DNA of 53,304 bases from DATGPD01 sp031423015 (GCA_031423015.1 JANPER010000058.1:1-53304), one strand, 5' to 3'. Numbered from the stretch's first letter, positions 33,737 to 43,616 are shown. Numbers and translations: made by a program. The notes: a model not told the origin generated them from the sequence alone.

Positions 33737-36204
33737 CCCAACCCGTCCCGACCTTCCCCCGCCACGCCCGCGTCGTGATCATCGGCGGCGGCATCGCCGG
33801 TTGCAGCGTGGCCTACCACCTCGGCAAGGCCGGCTGGCGCGACATCGTCATCCTCGAGCGCGGCCAGCTCACCTGCGGCTCGACCTTCCACGCCGCGGGC
33901 CTCGTGGGCCAGCTGCGCAGCTCGGCGAACATCACCAAGCTGCTCACCTACAGCGTCGAGTTGTACGGCATCCTCGAGCGCGAGACCGAGCAGGCGACCG
34001 GGTGGCGCGCCGGCGGCGGCCTGCGTCTCGCCCGCACCGCGGAGCGTTGGACCGAACTCAAGCGCCTGGCCACCACCGCGCACAGCTTCGGCCTCGAGAT
34101 GCACCTGCTGTCGCCGGCAGAGGCGAAGAAGCTCTGGCCGTTGATGTGCACCGACGAACTGGTCGGCGCCGCCTTCTTGCCCACCGACGGTCAGGTCAAC
34201 CCTTCCGACGTGGCGCAGGCGATGGTGAAGGGCGCGCGGATGCACGGCGCGCGCTGCATCGAGGGCTGCGAGGTGACCGCGATCGGCGTCGTCGAGGGCC
34301 GCGTGCGCCGCGTCAGCACCAACCTCGGCGAGATCACGTGCGACGTGGTGGTGAACTGCGCTGGGCTGTGGGCGCGCAAGGTCGGTCGCCTCGCCGGCGT
34401 CACCGTGCCGGTGCAAGCGGTGCAGCATCAGTACATGATCACCGAGCCGATCGCGGGCGTGACCAACGACCTGCCGACGCTGCGCGACCCCGACAACCTC
34501 GTGTACTTCAAGGAGGAGGTCGGTGGGTTGGTCATGGGCGGCTACGAACTCAATCCGCTGCCGTGGGCGCTCGACGGCATTCCCGAAGACTGGGTGTTCA
34601 AGCTCATCGCGCCGAACTGGGAACACTTCGAGCCGCTGGCGCAAGGTGCGTTCCGCTGCGTGCCCGCGCTCGAAGAGGCGCCGGTGCGCCAGCTCTTGAA
34701 CGGCCCCGAGGCGTTCACCCCCGACGGCAGCTTCATCCTCGGTGAGGCGCCGGAGGTCGCGGGCTTCTTCGTTGCCGCCGGCTTCAACGCGTACGGCATC
34801 GCCGCTGGCGGCGGCGCCGGGCGCGCGCTCGCGGAGTGGATCATCGGCGGCGAACCGTCGGTGGACCTGTGGCCCGTCGACATCCGTCGCTTTGGCGCGC
34901 CGCACCAAGACGCCGAGTGGGCGTGCACGCGCACCCTCGAGGCCTACGCCCACCACTACACGATGTCGTGGCCGCACGAGGAGTTCTACAGCGGCCGGCC
35001 GCGCCAACGCTCGCCGCTGTACGACCGGTTGGTGGCCAAGCGCGCGTGCTTCGGCGAGAAGCTCGGGTGGGAGCGGCCCAACTGGTTCGCGCCGGCCGGG
35101 GTCGAGCCGAAGGACGTGTACAGCTACGGCTATCAGAATTGGTTTCCGCACGTCGGCGAAGAGCACCGCGCCGTGCGCGAAGCAGTCGGGCTGTTCGACG
35201 AGACGTCGTTCGCCAAGCTCGAGGTGAGCGGCAAGGGCGCCGAGGCGGCGTTGAGCTTCTTGTGCGCCGGCGACGTGAGCCGTCCGGCCGGCAGCTTGAC
35301 CTACAGCCAGATGCTGAACGACCGCGGCGGCATCGAGTGCGACCTGACGGTGGCGCGCCTGGCGCACGACCGCTTCTACCTGGTGACCGGCACCGGCTTC
35401 CGCACGCACGACTTCACGTGGATTCGACGCGGGCTGCACGGCGCGAGCGACGTGCTGTTGAGCGACGTCACCACCGAGCGCGCGGTGATCGGCATCATGG
35501 GCCCACGCGCGCGCGACCTGTTGCAGCCCCTGACTGACGCGCGCCTCGACGACGACGCGTTCCCGTTCATGACGGTGCAGGAGATCACGCTCGCGGGTCA
35601 CCGAGTGCTGGCGCTGCGGGTGACCTTCGTCGGCGAGTTGGGCTGGGAACTGCACGTGCCGACCGCATCCGCGGTGGCGGTGTACGACGCGCTGTGCAAG
35701 GCGGGCGAGCCGTGCGGCCTGCGTCACGCCGGCTATCGCGCCATCGAGTCGCTGCGCTTGGAGAAGGGCTACCGCGTGTGGAGCCGCGACCTGACACCGG
35801 ACGACACGCCGATCGAGGCCGGCCTCGCCTGGGCGACCAAGCTCGGCAGCGAGCTGCCGTTCCGCGGCCGCGATGCCCTGCTGCGGCAAAGAGCCAAGGG
35901 CGTGACCAAGCGCTTCGCGGGCTTCACCGTCGATGACCCGAGCGTCGTCCTGCTGGGCCGCGAGACCATCCGTCGCGACGGCGAACGCGTGGGCTGGCTG
36001 TCCAGCGGCGGCTTCGGCTACACGGTGGGCAAGCCGATCGGCTACGGCTACGTGCGTCGCCGCGACGGCGTCGACCGCGCCTTCCTGCAATCGGGGAGCT
36101 ACGAGCTCGAGGTCGCCGGCGATCGCGTTCCGTGCCGGCTGCACTTGCGCCCACTGTTCGACCCGGACAACCTGCGCGTGCGCGGAACCGTCGTGAGTGG
36201 GTGA
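33733..36204 (+). CDS. FAD-dependent dimethylglycine/sarcosine dehydrogenase-like protein fused to GcvT
   Basis: 823 residues. N-terminal FAD domain with VVIIGGGIAGCSVAYHLGKA and TFHAAGLVGQLRSS; His53 sits where mitochondrial dimethylglycine dehydrogenase attaches FAD covalently. The C-terminal half is the GcvT folate-binding fold (YSQMLNDRGGIECDLTVARL, ESLRLEKGYRVWSRDLTPDD). It would demethylate an N-methylated amine and pass the one-carbon unit to tetrahydrofolate. Coupled to the HAD gene by ATGA. Substrate not fixed by sequence: dimethylglycine, sarcosine or a related N-methyl amino acid. Confidence 0.9.
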   Translation: MTQPVPTFPRHARVVIIGGGIAGCSVAYHLGKAGWRDIVILERGQLTCGSTFHAAGLVGQLRSSANITKLLTYSVELYGILERETEQATGWRAGGGLRLARTAERWTELKRLATTAHSFGLEMHLLSPAEAKKLWPLMCTDELVGAAFLPTDGQVNPSDVAQAMVKGARMHGARCIEGCEVTAIGVVEGRVRRVSTNLGEITCDVVVNCAGLWARKVGRLAGVTVPVQAVQHQYMITEPIAGVTNDLPTLRDPDNLVYFKEEVGGLVMGGYELNPLPWALDGIPEDWVFKLIAPNWEHFEPLAQGAFRCVPALEEAPVRQLLNGPEAFTPDGSFILGEAPEVAGFFVAAGFNAYGIAAGGGAGRALAEWIIGGEPSVDLWPVDIRRFGAPHQDAEWACTRTLEAYAHHYTMSWPHEEFYSGRPRQRSPLYDRLVAKRACFGEKLGWERPNWFAPAGVEPKDVYSYGYQNWFPHVGEEHRAVREAVGLFDETSFAKLEVSGKGAEAALSFLCAGDVSRPAGSLTYSQMLNDRGGIECDLTVARLAHDRFYLVTGTGFRTHDFTWIRRGLHGASDVLLSDVTTERAVIGIMGPRARDLLQPLTDARLDDDAFPFMTVQEITLAGHRVLALRVTFVGELGWELHVPTASAVAVYDALCKAGEPCGLRHAGYRAIESLRLEKGYRVWSRDLTPDDTPIEAGLAWATKLGSELPFRGRDALLRQRAKGVTKRFAGFTVDDPSVVLLGRETIRRDGERVGWLSSGGFGYTVGKPIGYGYVRRRDGVDRAFLQSGSYELEVAGDRVPCRLHLRPLFDPDNLRVRGTVVSG

Positions 36205-36235
36205 CGCTCGGCGCGCCGAGTCGCCGCGCCGAGCG
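36205..36235 (+). terminator. GC-rich hairpin after the FAD/GcvT gene
   Basis: cgctcggcgcg (36205-36215) pairs perfectly with cgcgccgagcg (36225-36235) around a nine-base loop, directly after the stop at 36204. No T run follows, so termination would be through a strong hairpin alone or with other factors. Confidence 0.65.
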
Positions 36236-36302
36236 TGCCCGAGTTGCGGCGCGAGCACTTGCCGGAACGAGTGCGGCCAGCGCGCCGCTACCCTCCGTGG
36301 CG

Positions 36303-37334
36303 ATGCGGAACGTTCAGTTTCTGATTCCCCTCTGCACGATGCTGCTGTTCGCCGCCTGCGCGTCGACGCCGCATCCGGTCCCCGACGGTCCTGCGTGGCT
36401 CACCTACCACGGCGGCGATGGACCGGGGCGCGGCAAGCACATCGTGCTGATCGCCGCCGACCAGGAGTATCGCAGCGAACAGGCGCTGCCGATGCTGGCC
36501 AACATCCTGGCGACGCGACACGGCTTCCACTGCACGGTGTTGTTCGCGCTCGACAAGAACGGCCTGGTCGATCCGACGCAGAAGATCCGCTGGCAGGACA
36601 AGACCGTGCTGCACGACATCCCCGGCCTCGAGTACCTGGCGCAGGCCGACCTGATGATCCTGTTCAGCCGGCTGATCACGCTGCCGGATGAGCAGGTCCG
36701 CCACATCGTCGACTATCTCGACTCCGGCAAGCCGATCCTCGCCATCCGCACCGCCAACCACGGCTTCCTCGACAACTTCCCCTACACCGTCGGCGGCAAG
36801 CCGGTGCGCTTTGGCGAAGACGTGCTCGGCGGCAGCTTCCGCGAGCACCATGGCAACTGGCAGCAGGACTCGACCCGCGGGATGCTCGTCGAGGCGCAGC
36901 GAACGCACCCGATTCTGCGCGGCGTCGACGACATCTGGGGCCCGTCCGACGTCTATCGCACGTATCCCGTCGGCGGCAGTCTGCCGGCCGCTTGCACGGC
37001 GCTGGTGGATGGCCAGCCGCTGCTCGGTCGCAACCACGACGACGCGCCCAACCCCGAGAAGATCGCGCTGCCGGTAGCGTGGACCACGACCTGGACCGGG
37101 TCGACCGGCAAGACCGCGCGCGTGTTCCACGTGACGATGGGGAGCGCCCGCGACTATCAGAGTGCCGGCCTGCGTCGGTTGACGATCAACGCGGCGTGCT
37201 GGTGCCTCGGGCTCGAGGCACGGATCACTGCTGACCTCGACGTCGACTACGTCAGGCCCTACGCGCCGCTCGACAGCGGCTTCGACTACGCCAAACTCGG
37301 CGTCGTGCCGAAGGCGCCGGCGGCGTTCCGTTGA
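36303..37334 (+). CDS. ThuA-domain lipoprotein
   Basis: 343 residues from the ATG at 36303. Lipoprotein signal (MRNVQFLIPLCTMLLFAACA) with lipobox Cys19. The body is a ThuA/trehalose-utilisation-like flavodoxin-type fold: GKHIVLIAADQEYRSEQALP, DLMILFSRLITLPDEQVRHI and LAIRTANHGF. ThuA-like proteins are abundant in planctomycetes, often linked to sugar or polysaccharide breakdown, but the function of this subgroup is not established. Single gene with its own space on both sides. Confidence 0.85.
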   Translation: MRNVQFLIPLCTMLLFAACASTPHPVPDGPAWLTYHGGDGPGRGKHIVLIAADQEYRSEQALPMLANILATRHGFHCTVLFALDKNGLVDPTQKIRWQDKTVLHDIPGLEYLAQADLMILFSRLITLPDEQVRHIVDYLDSGKPILAIRTANHGFLDNFPYTVGGKPVRFGEDVLGGSFREHHGNWQQDSTRGMLVEAQRTHPILRGVDDIWGPSDVYRTYPVGGSLPAACTALVDGQPLLGRNHDDAPNPEKIALPVAWTTTWTGSTGKTARVFHVTMGSARDYQSAGLRRLTINAACWCLGLEARITADLDVDYVRPYAPLDSGFDYAKLGVVPKAPAAFR

Positions 37335-37435
37335 GCCAAAGGATTCCGACGCCCTCGCACTCGTCGTCGCTGATCTTGGCGATCATCGTCGGCAACGTCG
37401 GCGATGGGTGACCATCGCGCCCCTACCATCCCCAT

Positions 37436-38590
37436 TTGACCCCCATGACCTTCACTCCTCGCTGGACCCCTCTCCTTCTCGCGCTCGCTGTGCCTGTCGC
37501 GAGCCAGGATCCGCCGCAGACACCCAAGCCAACCTTCGAGTGTGGATCGCGCGTCGAACTACAGAAGGTGTGGAACCTCTTGCGCAAGAACCACGACGGC
37601 GACGGCGACGGTGTGATCACGAAAGCCGAGTACCCGCGCGGTGACGTGCGCTTTGGCAACTTCGATCGCGACGGTGACGGCAAGCTCACGGCGGCGGACT
37701 TTCCGGCGGATGCGTTCGTGAACGGCTTCAACTCGTCGCTGGTGCGCATGGCCGACGGGGATCGCGATGGCAAGGTCACGACCAGCGAGTGGGAGACGGC
37801 GACCAAGGAACTGGACGCCGACGGCGACGGCGTGATCGCGCCGACGGAGCTGGCGGCGAAGATGGGGCCAGGGGCGGCGACGAAGTTCGACCTGTTCCTG
37901 CTGAGCTTCGATCAGGACCAGGACGGTCGCTTCACCACGGCTGACCTGGCGATCGCGTTCCGCGATCTCGACGTGGACGGCGACGGCACGCTGCAGGGCA
38001 AGGAGACGCAGCGCTGGCAGGCGACCGGGAAGCGACCGCGTGGTCCGCTGCCGAAGATCGGCGACGCGGCGCCCGAGTTCGATCTGCCGCGCGCCGACGA
38101 CGACAAGAAGCGCATCGCGCTCGCGAACTATCGCGGCGAGCGGCCAGTCGCGCTGATCTTCGGTTCGTACACTTGACCGCCGTTTCGCGCGTCAGCCGGT
38201 CGGCTGGCCAGCATCTACGAAGCCCACAAGGACGCGGTGGCGTTCGTGATGGTCTACATCCGCGAGGCGCACGCCATCGACAGCCCGTTGCCGATGGAGT
38301 TCGGCATGGTCGAAGACCCGGTGACCGACGCGGAGCGTCAGGCGATGGCGACGCAGACCTGTGTCGAGTTGAAACTGCCGATGCCCGCGGTGTTCGACGG
38401 CGTGGACGACGCGGTCAACCTGAGCTACCACGCCTGGCCCGAGCGGCTGTATCTGATCGGCAAGGACGGCAAGGTCCGCTACGTGGGCGGCCCGGGGCCC
38501 TTCGAGTTCGATCCGGATGCGTGGGAAGCGGCGATTCGCGCCGAACTCGCGCCGGCGCCGAAACCTGACGCGGGCAAGGACAAAAAGTAG
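37436..38590 (+). CDS. EF-hand protein fused to iodothyronine-deiodinase-like domain, probable selenoprotein (in-frame UGA = Sec247)
   Basis: A conventional reading stops at UGA 38174-38176, but the same frame continues to 38590 and gives 384 residues. N-terminal signal peptide (TPLLLALAVPVASQD), then six EF-hand loops at about 53-192 (DGDGDGVITKAEY, DRDGDGKLTAADF, DGDRDGKVTTSEW, DADGDGVIAPTEL, DQDQDGRFTTADL, DVDGDGTLQGKE). The C-terminal redox domain begins GDAAPEFDLP; the active site reads FGSYT-U-PPF, where deiodinases have selenocysteine, followed by VYIREAHAID and WPERLYLIGKDGKVRYVGGP, both deiodinase hallmarks. The hairpin at 38191-38208 is SECIS-like. No Sec machinery lies in the window. 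Likely an exported, calcium-responsive thiol/selenol oxidoreductase; true iodothyronine deiodination is not implied. Confidence 0.85.
38191..38208 (+). promoter_or_regulatory. SECIS-like hairpin downstream of the Sec UGA
   Basis: gtcagcc-ggtc-ggctggc forms a seven-pair stem (one T-G wobble) closed by a ggtc loop that begins 22 bases after the UGA. The Escherichia coli fdhF SECIS also presents GGUC in its loop at nearly the same distance. It lies inside the coding sequence, as bacterial SECIS elements do, for recognition by SelB. Confidence 0.7.
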
Positions 38591-38708
38591 GCGCGGCCCC
38601 GCCGCGGGAGGGACGCGGGGTCGACGTCGGCGCGGCCGCGCGCATCGAATCCCGCGCCCATCCACAAAGCCCTTGGCGCTCGTCGGCCAAGTGCGCTACA
38701 GACGCGGC

Positions 38709-38936
38709 ATGTCATTCGGACGCAACCCGCATGTGGCGAAGGCCGAGTTGGCCGAACAGAAGGCTGCCGAGGCTGGCGACCGGCGTGCGCGCGTGACCGC
38801 GTACCGCGAAGCCGCGCACCTCTGGGAACGCGCGGCCGAGCGCGAGAAGGCGGGCAAGGCGCGCGACGAGTATGAAGCCAAGGCAGCGCTCAATCGCGAG
38901 AGCGCGGAAGCGGCGGAGAGCGGCGAGGCCCAATAG
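38709..38936 (+). CDS. small highly charged helical protein, function unknown
   Basis: 75 residues, rich in Ala, Glu, Lys and Arg: AKAELAEQKAAEAGDRRARV, then WERAAEREKAGKARDEYEAK. Predicted almost wholly helical. Start at 38709 (MSFGRNPHVAKAELAEQ). It ends 61 bases before the kinase start, so the two may be cotranscribed. I recognise no family. Confidence 0.6.
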   Translation: MSFGRNPHVAKAELAEQKAAEAGDRRARVTAYREAAHLWERAAEREKAGKARDEYEAKAALNRESAEAAESGEAQ

Positions 38937-38997
38937 CCAGCGCACGGAAGCGGCCACCGAGATCGCCGGAGCCCAACCCTCGCCGTACACTCCTCGC

Positions 38998-41943
38998 GTG
39001 TCCTTTCCTCCCTCGATCGGCCCGTACCGAATCGTCAGCGTGATCGGTGAGGGTGCCGCGGCCGAGGTCTTCCTCGCGCAGCAGCGCGACCCCGTGCCGC
39101 GTCGCGTCGCCGTCAAGCTGCTGAAGCCGGGGCACGACGACAAGGAAGTGCTCACCCGCTTCCAGCGCGAACAGCAAGCGCTCGCGGTGATGGACCACGC
39201 GCACATCGCCAAAGTACTCGACGCTGGCGTACACGAAGATGGCAGGCCCTACTTCGCGATGGAGTACGTGGCGGGCCTGCCGATCACGACCTACTGCGAT
39301 CGGCGCTCACTCGATGTGGACGGTCGTCTCGGTCTGTTCGTGCAGCTCTGTGAGGCGACCCAACACGCGCACCAGAAGGGGGTGATCCACCGCGACCTCA
39401 AGCCGTCCAACGTGTTGGTCACCGAGGATCAGGGCCAACCGCACGCCAAGGTGATCGACTTCGGCATCGCCAAGGCGCTGTCGGGGCGAGCGTCGTTGGC
39501 GACGATGGTGACTCGTTTGGGCACGCCGATCGGCACACCGGAGTACATGAGTCCGGAGCAGGCCGCGGCCGACGCGCTCGACGTCGACACGCGCACCGAT
39601 GTCTACGCGCTCGGCGTGATCCTGTATGAGCTGCTGTGCGGCACGCTGCCGTTCACGTCGGCGCGGCTGCGGGCGGGCGGCTACGAGGGAATGTTGGCCA
39701 TCTTGCGCCACGAAGAGCCGGCGCCGCCGAGCCGACAGTTGAGCACTGAGCACGAGGGCGCCACGCGCGTCGCGCAGGCGCGCGGCAGCACGCCCGCCAG
39801 CCTGCAGCGGGCGTTGCGCGGCGACCTCGACTGCGTCGTGCTCAAAGCGATGGCCAAGGATCGCAACCGTCGCTACGCCACGCCGCGCGACCTCGCCGCC
39901 GACGTGACGCGCGCGCAACGCCACGAGGCGGTGGAAGCGCGGCCGCAGGGTGTCGGCTATCGCGTGGCCAAGTACATCCAGCGCCACCGCGCGCTGGCCC
40001 TCGGCGCCGCCAGCGCGTTGTTCGCGCTGATCGCCGCGTTGGCGACCAGCCGCGTTTTCCTGGCGCGGACGCGCGCCAGCACGGCTGCCGAACTCTCGGC
40101 GCTCGCCGATGCAAAGGACGCCGGCGCGTCCGCTGACGCCAGCTTCGCCACGGCGCTGCAGGCCGTCGACGAGTTGCTCACGCGCGTCGGCGAGTTCCAG
40201 TTGGCGAGCGTGCCGCAGATGGAAGCCGTGCGCAGGAACCTGCTGCTCGGCGCGTTGGCACGCTATCAGGACTTCCTCGGCCGCCACGCCGACGACCCCG
40301 GCCTGCGCCGGCGCCTGGCGCAGGCGCACAGCTCCGTGGGGCGCATCCACCGGCGGGTCAGCGACACCGACAAGTCGATCGCTGCGTTCACGGCGGCGGC
40401 CGACGGCTACGACGCGTTGGTCGCGGCGCAACCGAACGACCGCACGGCGCGCGCCGGCGCCACCTGGGCGCGTTGCGGCATCGCGCTCGGTCTGCAAGAC
40501 GTCGGGCGCACCGACGACGCGCGCGCGCTGTACGACCGTTGCGTCGACGAACTCCAAGCCTTGGTCGACGAGAACGCCGACGACAAGAGTACGCGCTTGC
40601 GCCTGACGCGCGCGCTGCGCGACCGCGCCACGCTCGCGGAGACCAGGGACATCGCCACCGCCAAGCGCGATCTGGCGCGTGCACTCGCCGAACTGAAGGC
40701 ACTGGCGGCCGCGGCGCCGACCGACGACGAAGTGGCACAGCAAATGGTGCGCTGTGGCAGCCTGCTCGCCCGTATGGAGACCAACACCGGCCGTCACGCC
40801 GAGGCGGAGGCGTTGTTGGTGGACGCGATCGCAAGTGCCGAGCGCTTGGTAGCCGCCTCACCTGACGATGCCGACCTCAAGACCGCGCTCGCCGATGCCC
40901 GCGGCAATCTGGCGCGCTGTCAGATGCGGCAGGACAAGGTCGCAGACTCCGACCAGAACTTCCTCGCCGCGATCGCCATTTGGCAGCAGCTGGTCGACTC
41001 CTTCCCCAACGCGCGCGACTATCGGCATCGCCTGGCAACGGCTCGCACGAATCGCAGTGCCATCCTGGCCGAGCGAGTCGACGAGGCTCTCGACGAACTG
41101 CGTCAAGCGAGTGCCCTCCTCGAACAGCTGGTGGCCGACCATCCCCAGGTCACGGCCTATCGCCGACACCTCGCGAATTGCTACAACAACCTCGCATCGT
41201 TCGAGTTCTCGCGCGATGCGATGGACGCGGCCGAGCGTTGGGCCCAGCGCACGATCGCGGTGGCGGCGGAAGCCAGCCGCGACGAGCCATCCGGTGAAGC
41301 TGCCTTGTACTTGGCCAGCGGGTGGCGAGTGCGGGGCATGATCGAAACCAAGCGCGGGGACAGCGACGCAGCGCAGCAAAGCCTGACGAACTCGATCGAA
41401 ACGGTGCTGCCTGTGCTCGCGCGCAACCCCGACGTCGTCGACTGCCGCCAGATTCTGTTCGGGGCCACCAAGGATCTGTGCGATATCGCGCTCGCGCAAG
41501 GTGACCCCGATGCCGCGCTCCAAGCGCTCCGACGCTCGTTCCCGGCGTTCGAAGCCGCGGCCGCCCGCCCAAGCGCCAACGCGCGCGACCACGGCTGGCT
41601 CTTCGACATGCGCTGCCTGGAGTTCAGCTCATACCGCGCTCGCGGCGACTACGCATCGGCATGCGAGAAGGCCCTCGCGCTCCCAGCCTTGGCCAAGTCG
41701 CCACAACACGAACTCTTCATCGCCGTGGCGTTCGCGCGCTGCCTCGCGCTGGCCGATGCCGATCAAGCCATGAGTGAAGTCGCGCGCGCGGCAGCGCGGC
41801 GTAACCACACCGAGCACGCGCTCACGTTCGTGCGGCGAGCGCGCACGGGCGGCGCCGAGGTGAAGGACTTGGCGACGGACCTCGACTTCGCGCCGTTGCG
41901 GCAAGACCCCGACTTCCAACAACTCTGTCGCGAGTGGAAGTAG
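38998..41943 (+). CDS. membrane Ser/Thr protein kinase with long TPR-type C-terminus
   Basis: 981 residues from a GTG at 38998, which starts directly at the kinase fold (SFPPSIGPYRIVSVIGEG). Lys40 (VAVKLLKP), HRDLKPSN at 131-138, DFG at 154-156, GTPEYMSPEQ. The glycine loop IGEGAAAEVF is slightly degenerate. A membrane helix (LALGAASALFALIAALATSR) is followed by about 600 residues of helical repeats. Located two bases before a paralogous kinase; the shared order of segments shows tandem duplication. Confidence 0.9.
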   Translation: MSFPPSIGPYRIVSVIGEGAAAEVFLAQQRDPVPRRVAVKLLKPGHDDKEVLTRFQREQQALAVMDHAHIAKVLDAGVHEDGRPYFAMEYVAGLPITTYCDRRSLDVDGRLGLFVQLCEATQHAHQKGVIHRDLKPSNVLVTEDQGQPHAKVIDFGIAKALSGRASLATMVTRLGTPIGTPEYMSPEQAAADALDVDTRTDVYALGVILYELLCGTLPFTSARLRAGGYEGMLAILRHEEPAPPSRQLSTEHEGATRVAQARGSTPASLQRALRGDLDCVVLKAMAKDRNRRYATPRDLAADVTRAQRHEAVEARPQGVGYRVAKYIQRHRALALGAASALFALIAALATSRVFLARTRASTAAELSALADAKDAGASADASFATALQAVDELLTRVGEFQLASVPQMEAVRRNLLLGALARYQDFLGRHADDPGLRRRLAQAHSSVGRIHRRVSDTDKSIAAFTAAADGYDALVAAQPNDRTARAGATWARCGIALGLQDVGRTDDARALYDRCVDELQALVDENADDKSTRLRLTRALRDRATLAETRDIATAKRDLARALAELKALAAAAPTDDEVAQQMVRCGSLLARMETNTGRHAEAEALLVDAIASAERLVAASPDDADLKTALADARGNLARCQMRQDKVADSDQNFLAAIAIWQQLVDSFPNARDYRHRLATARTNRSAILAERVDEALDELRQASALLEQLVADHPQVTAYRRHLANCYNNLASFEFSRDAMDAAERWAQRTIAVAAEASRDEPSGEAALYLASGWRVRGMIETKRGDSDAAQQSLTNSIETVLPVLARNPDVVDCRQILFGATKDLCDIALAQGDPDAALQALRRSFPAFEAAAARPSANARDHGWLFDMRCLEFSSYRARGDYASACEKALALPALAKSPQHELFIAVAFARCLALADADQAMSEVARAAARRNHTEHALTFVRRARTGGAEVKDLATDLDFAPLRQDPDFQQLCREWK

Positions 41944-41945
41944 GC

Positions 41946-43544
41946 ATGGCGCAGCACGAGCCGCAAAGCCCCGATCCCGAGCGCACCACGGCGCTCGACC
42001 ACTTGGTGGCACAGTGCATCGAGCGACTCGAACACCAGGACGACGCCGGGCTCGACGCGTTACTCACCGCGCACCCGGCGCTCGCGGGTGCCGCGCGCGG
42101 CAAGATCGCGGCGCTGCGTCGGATGGGCTTGCTCGGCACCACGACTTCCGCACCGCGACCAACTGGCAAGCAGTACATCGGTGTCTACGAGATCCTCGAA
42201 CGACTGGGGGCCGGCGGCATGGGCGAAGTGTTCCTCGCCCAGCAGCGCGAGCCAGTCGCCCGCCGCGTCGCCATCAAGTTGGTGCGCGCGGGCACTCACT
42301 CCGAGGAACTCCTGGCCCGCTTTGCCAGCGAACGCGAGGCCTTGGCGCTGATGGCGCACCGCAACATCGCCGCCGTACTCGACGCCGGCACGGCCCTGGA
42401 TGGCCGGCCGTTCTTCGCCATGGACTACGTGCCAGGCGTGCCGCTCACTGACTACTGCGATCAGAGCAAGCTGACTCCGAAGGCGCGCGTCGCCTTGTTC
42501 TTGCAGGTCTGCGACGCGGTGCAGCACGCGCATCACAAGGGAGTCATCCACCGCGATCTCAAGCCGAGCAACGTGCTGGTGATGGAGGTCGACGGTCAGC
42601 CGGTGCCCAAGATCATCGACTTCGGCGTCGCCAAGATGGTGGCGCAGGCGCTGTCGGAGGCGCCGGCGCACACGCAGCTCGGCGTGATGATCGGCACGCC
42701 GGAGTACATGAGCCCCGAACAAGCGGCGCGCGGACAGCTCGACGTCGACACCCGCGCCGACGTGTACTCGCTGGGCGTGATCTTGTACGAGCTGCTCACC
42801 GGCGCGCTCCCCTTCGAGTCGAAGCGCCTGCGCGCCGGCAGCTACGAGCAGATGATCGGCATCCTGCGCACCGAGGATCCGCCGCGCCCGAGCACCCGCG
42901 TGACGCCCGGCACCGACCAGGCGCGGCAACAGGCGCAGGTGCGCGGCACCGACGCCGGGAGCCTGTATCGCCGCTTGCGCGGCGACCTCGACTGGGTCGT
43001 GCTCAAGGCGCTGGCCAAGGACCGCAACCGCCGCTACGCGACGGCCAGCGAGCTCGCCGCGGATGTCGGCCGGGCGATGCGCAACGAGCCAGTGCACGCG
43101 CGAGCGCCGAGCAACGTCTATCGCATCAGCCGATTCGTGCGCCGCTACCGCGTGCAGGTTGGCGCCGCGGCGGTAGCGGTGGCCGGCCTCATCGTCGCGT
43201 TGGTGCTGAGCATCGGCTCGTACCTCAACGCCAAGAGCAGCGCAGAAGCGGCCGCCGTGGCGCGCGCCGCCGCCGACCACGCCCGCGACTCGGCGCAGAC
43301 CGAGCTGGCGCAGGCGATCGCGGTCATCGACGACATGGTCAGCCAGGTCGCGACGACCTCGCTCGAGCAAGTGCCGCAAGGCGAGCCCGTGCGGCGCCAG
43401 ATGCTCACCGGTGCGCTGAACTTCTACCAGCGCCTGGTCGACGACAGCGCGGCGCACGCGAGTCTGCACGAACAGTTGGGGCGCGCGCGCAACGGCATGG
43501 CGAAGGTGCAGGGCCTGTTGTCGCAGACACCAACGAACCGCTGA
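41946..43544 (+). CDS. second tandem membrane Ser/Thr kinase, short C-terminus
   Basis: 532 residues. An N-terminal helical segment (DHLVAQCIERLEHQDDAGLD) precedes the kinase: GAGGMGEVF loop, Lys111, HRDLKPSN from 202, DFG 225-227, GTPEYMSPEQ. A membrane helix (AAVAVAGLIVALVLSIGSYL) follows. The part outside ends after about 100 residues (FYQRLVDDSAAHASLHEQLG), where its neighbour continues with several hundred residues of repeats. It is either a natural short form or truncated near 43544. Confidence 0.88.
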   Translation: MAQHEPQSPDPERTTALDHLVAQCIERLEHQDDAGLDALLTAHPALAGAARGKIAALRRMGLLGTTTSAPRPTGKQYIGVYEILERLGAGGMGEVFLAQQREPVARRVAIKLVRAGTHSEELLARFASEREALALMAHRNIAAVLDAGTALDGRPFFAMDYVPGVPLTDYCDQSKLTPKARVALFLQVCDAVQHAHHKGVIHRDLKPSNVLVMEVDGQPVPKIIDFGVAKMVAQALSEAPAHTQLGVMIGTPEYMSPEQAARGQLDVDTRADVYSLGVILYELLTGALPFESKRLRAGSYEQMIGILRTEDPPRPSTRVTPGTDQARQQAQVRGTDAGSLYRRLRGDLDWVVLKALAKDRNRRYATASELAADVGRAMRNEPVHARAPSNVYRISRFVRRYRVQVGAAAVAVAGLIVALVLSIGSYLNAKSSAEAAAVARAAADHARDSAQTELAQAIAVIDDMVSQVATTSLEQVPQGEPVRRQMLTGALNFYQRLVDDSAAHASLHEQLGRARNGMAKVQGLLSQTPTNR

Positions 43545-43616
43545 CCGGGATGCCGCAACGGCTCGATCTCCTCGCACTCATCCTCCGAGAAACCGCTGCC
43601 GCAGTGTCGGCAACCG

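Noticed and set aside
33520..36258. 912-residue leftward open frame
   Set aside because: Lies antisense to the HAD and FAD/GcvT genes, has low-complexity His/Arg/Ala-rich sequence and no family motifs; a high-GC shadow.
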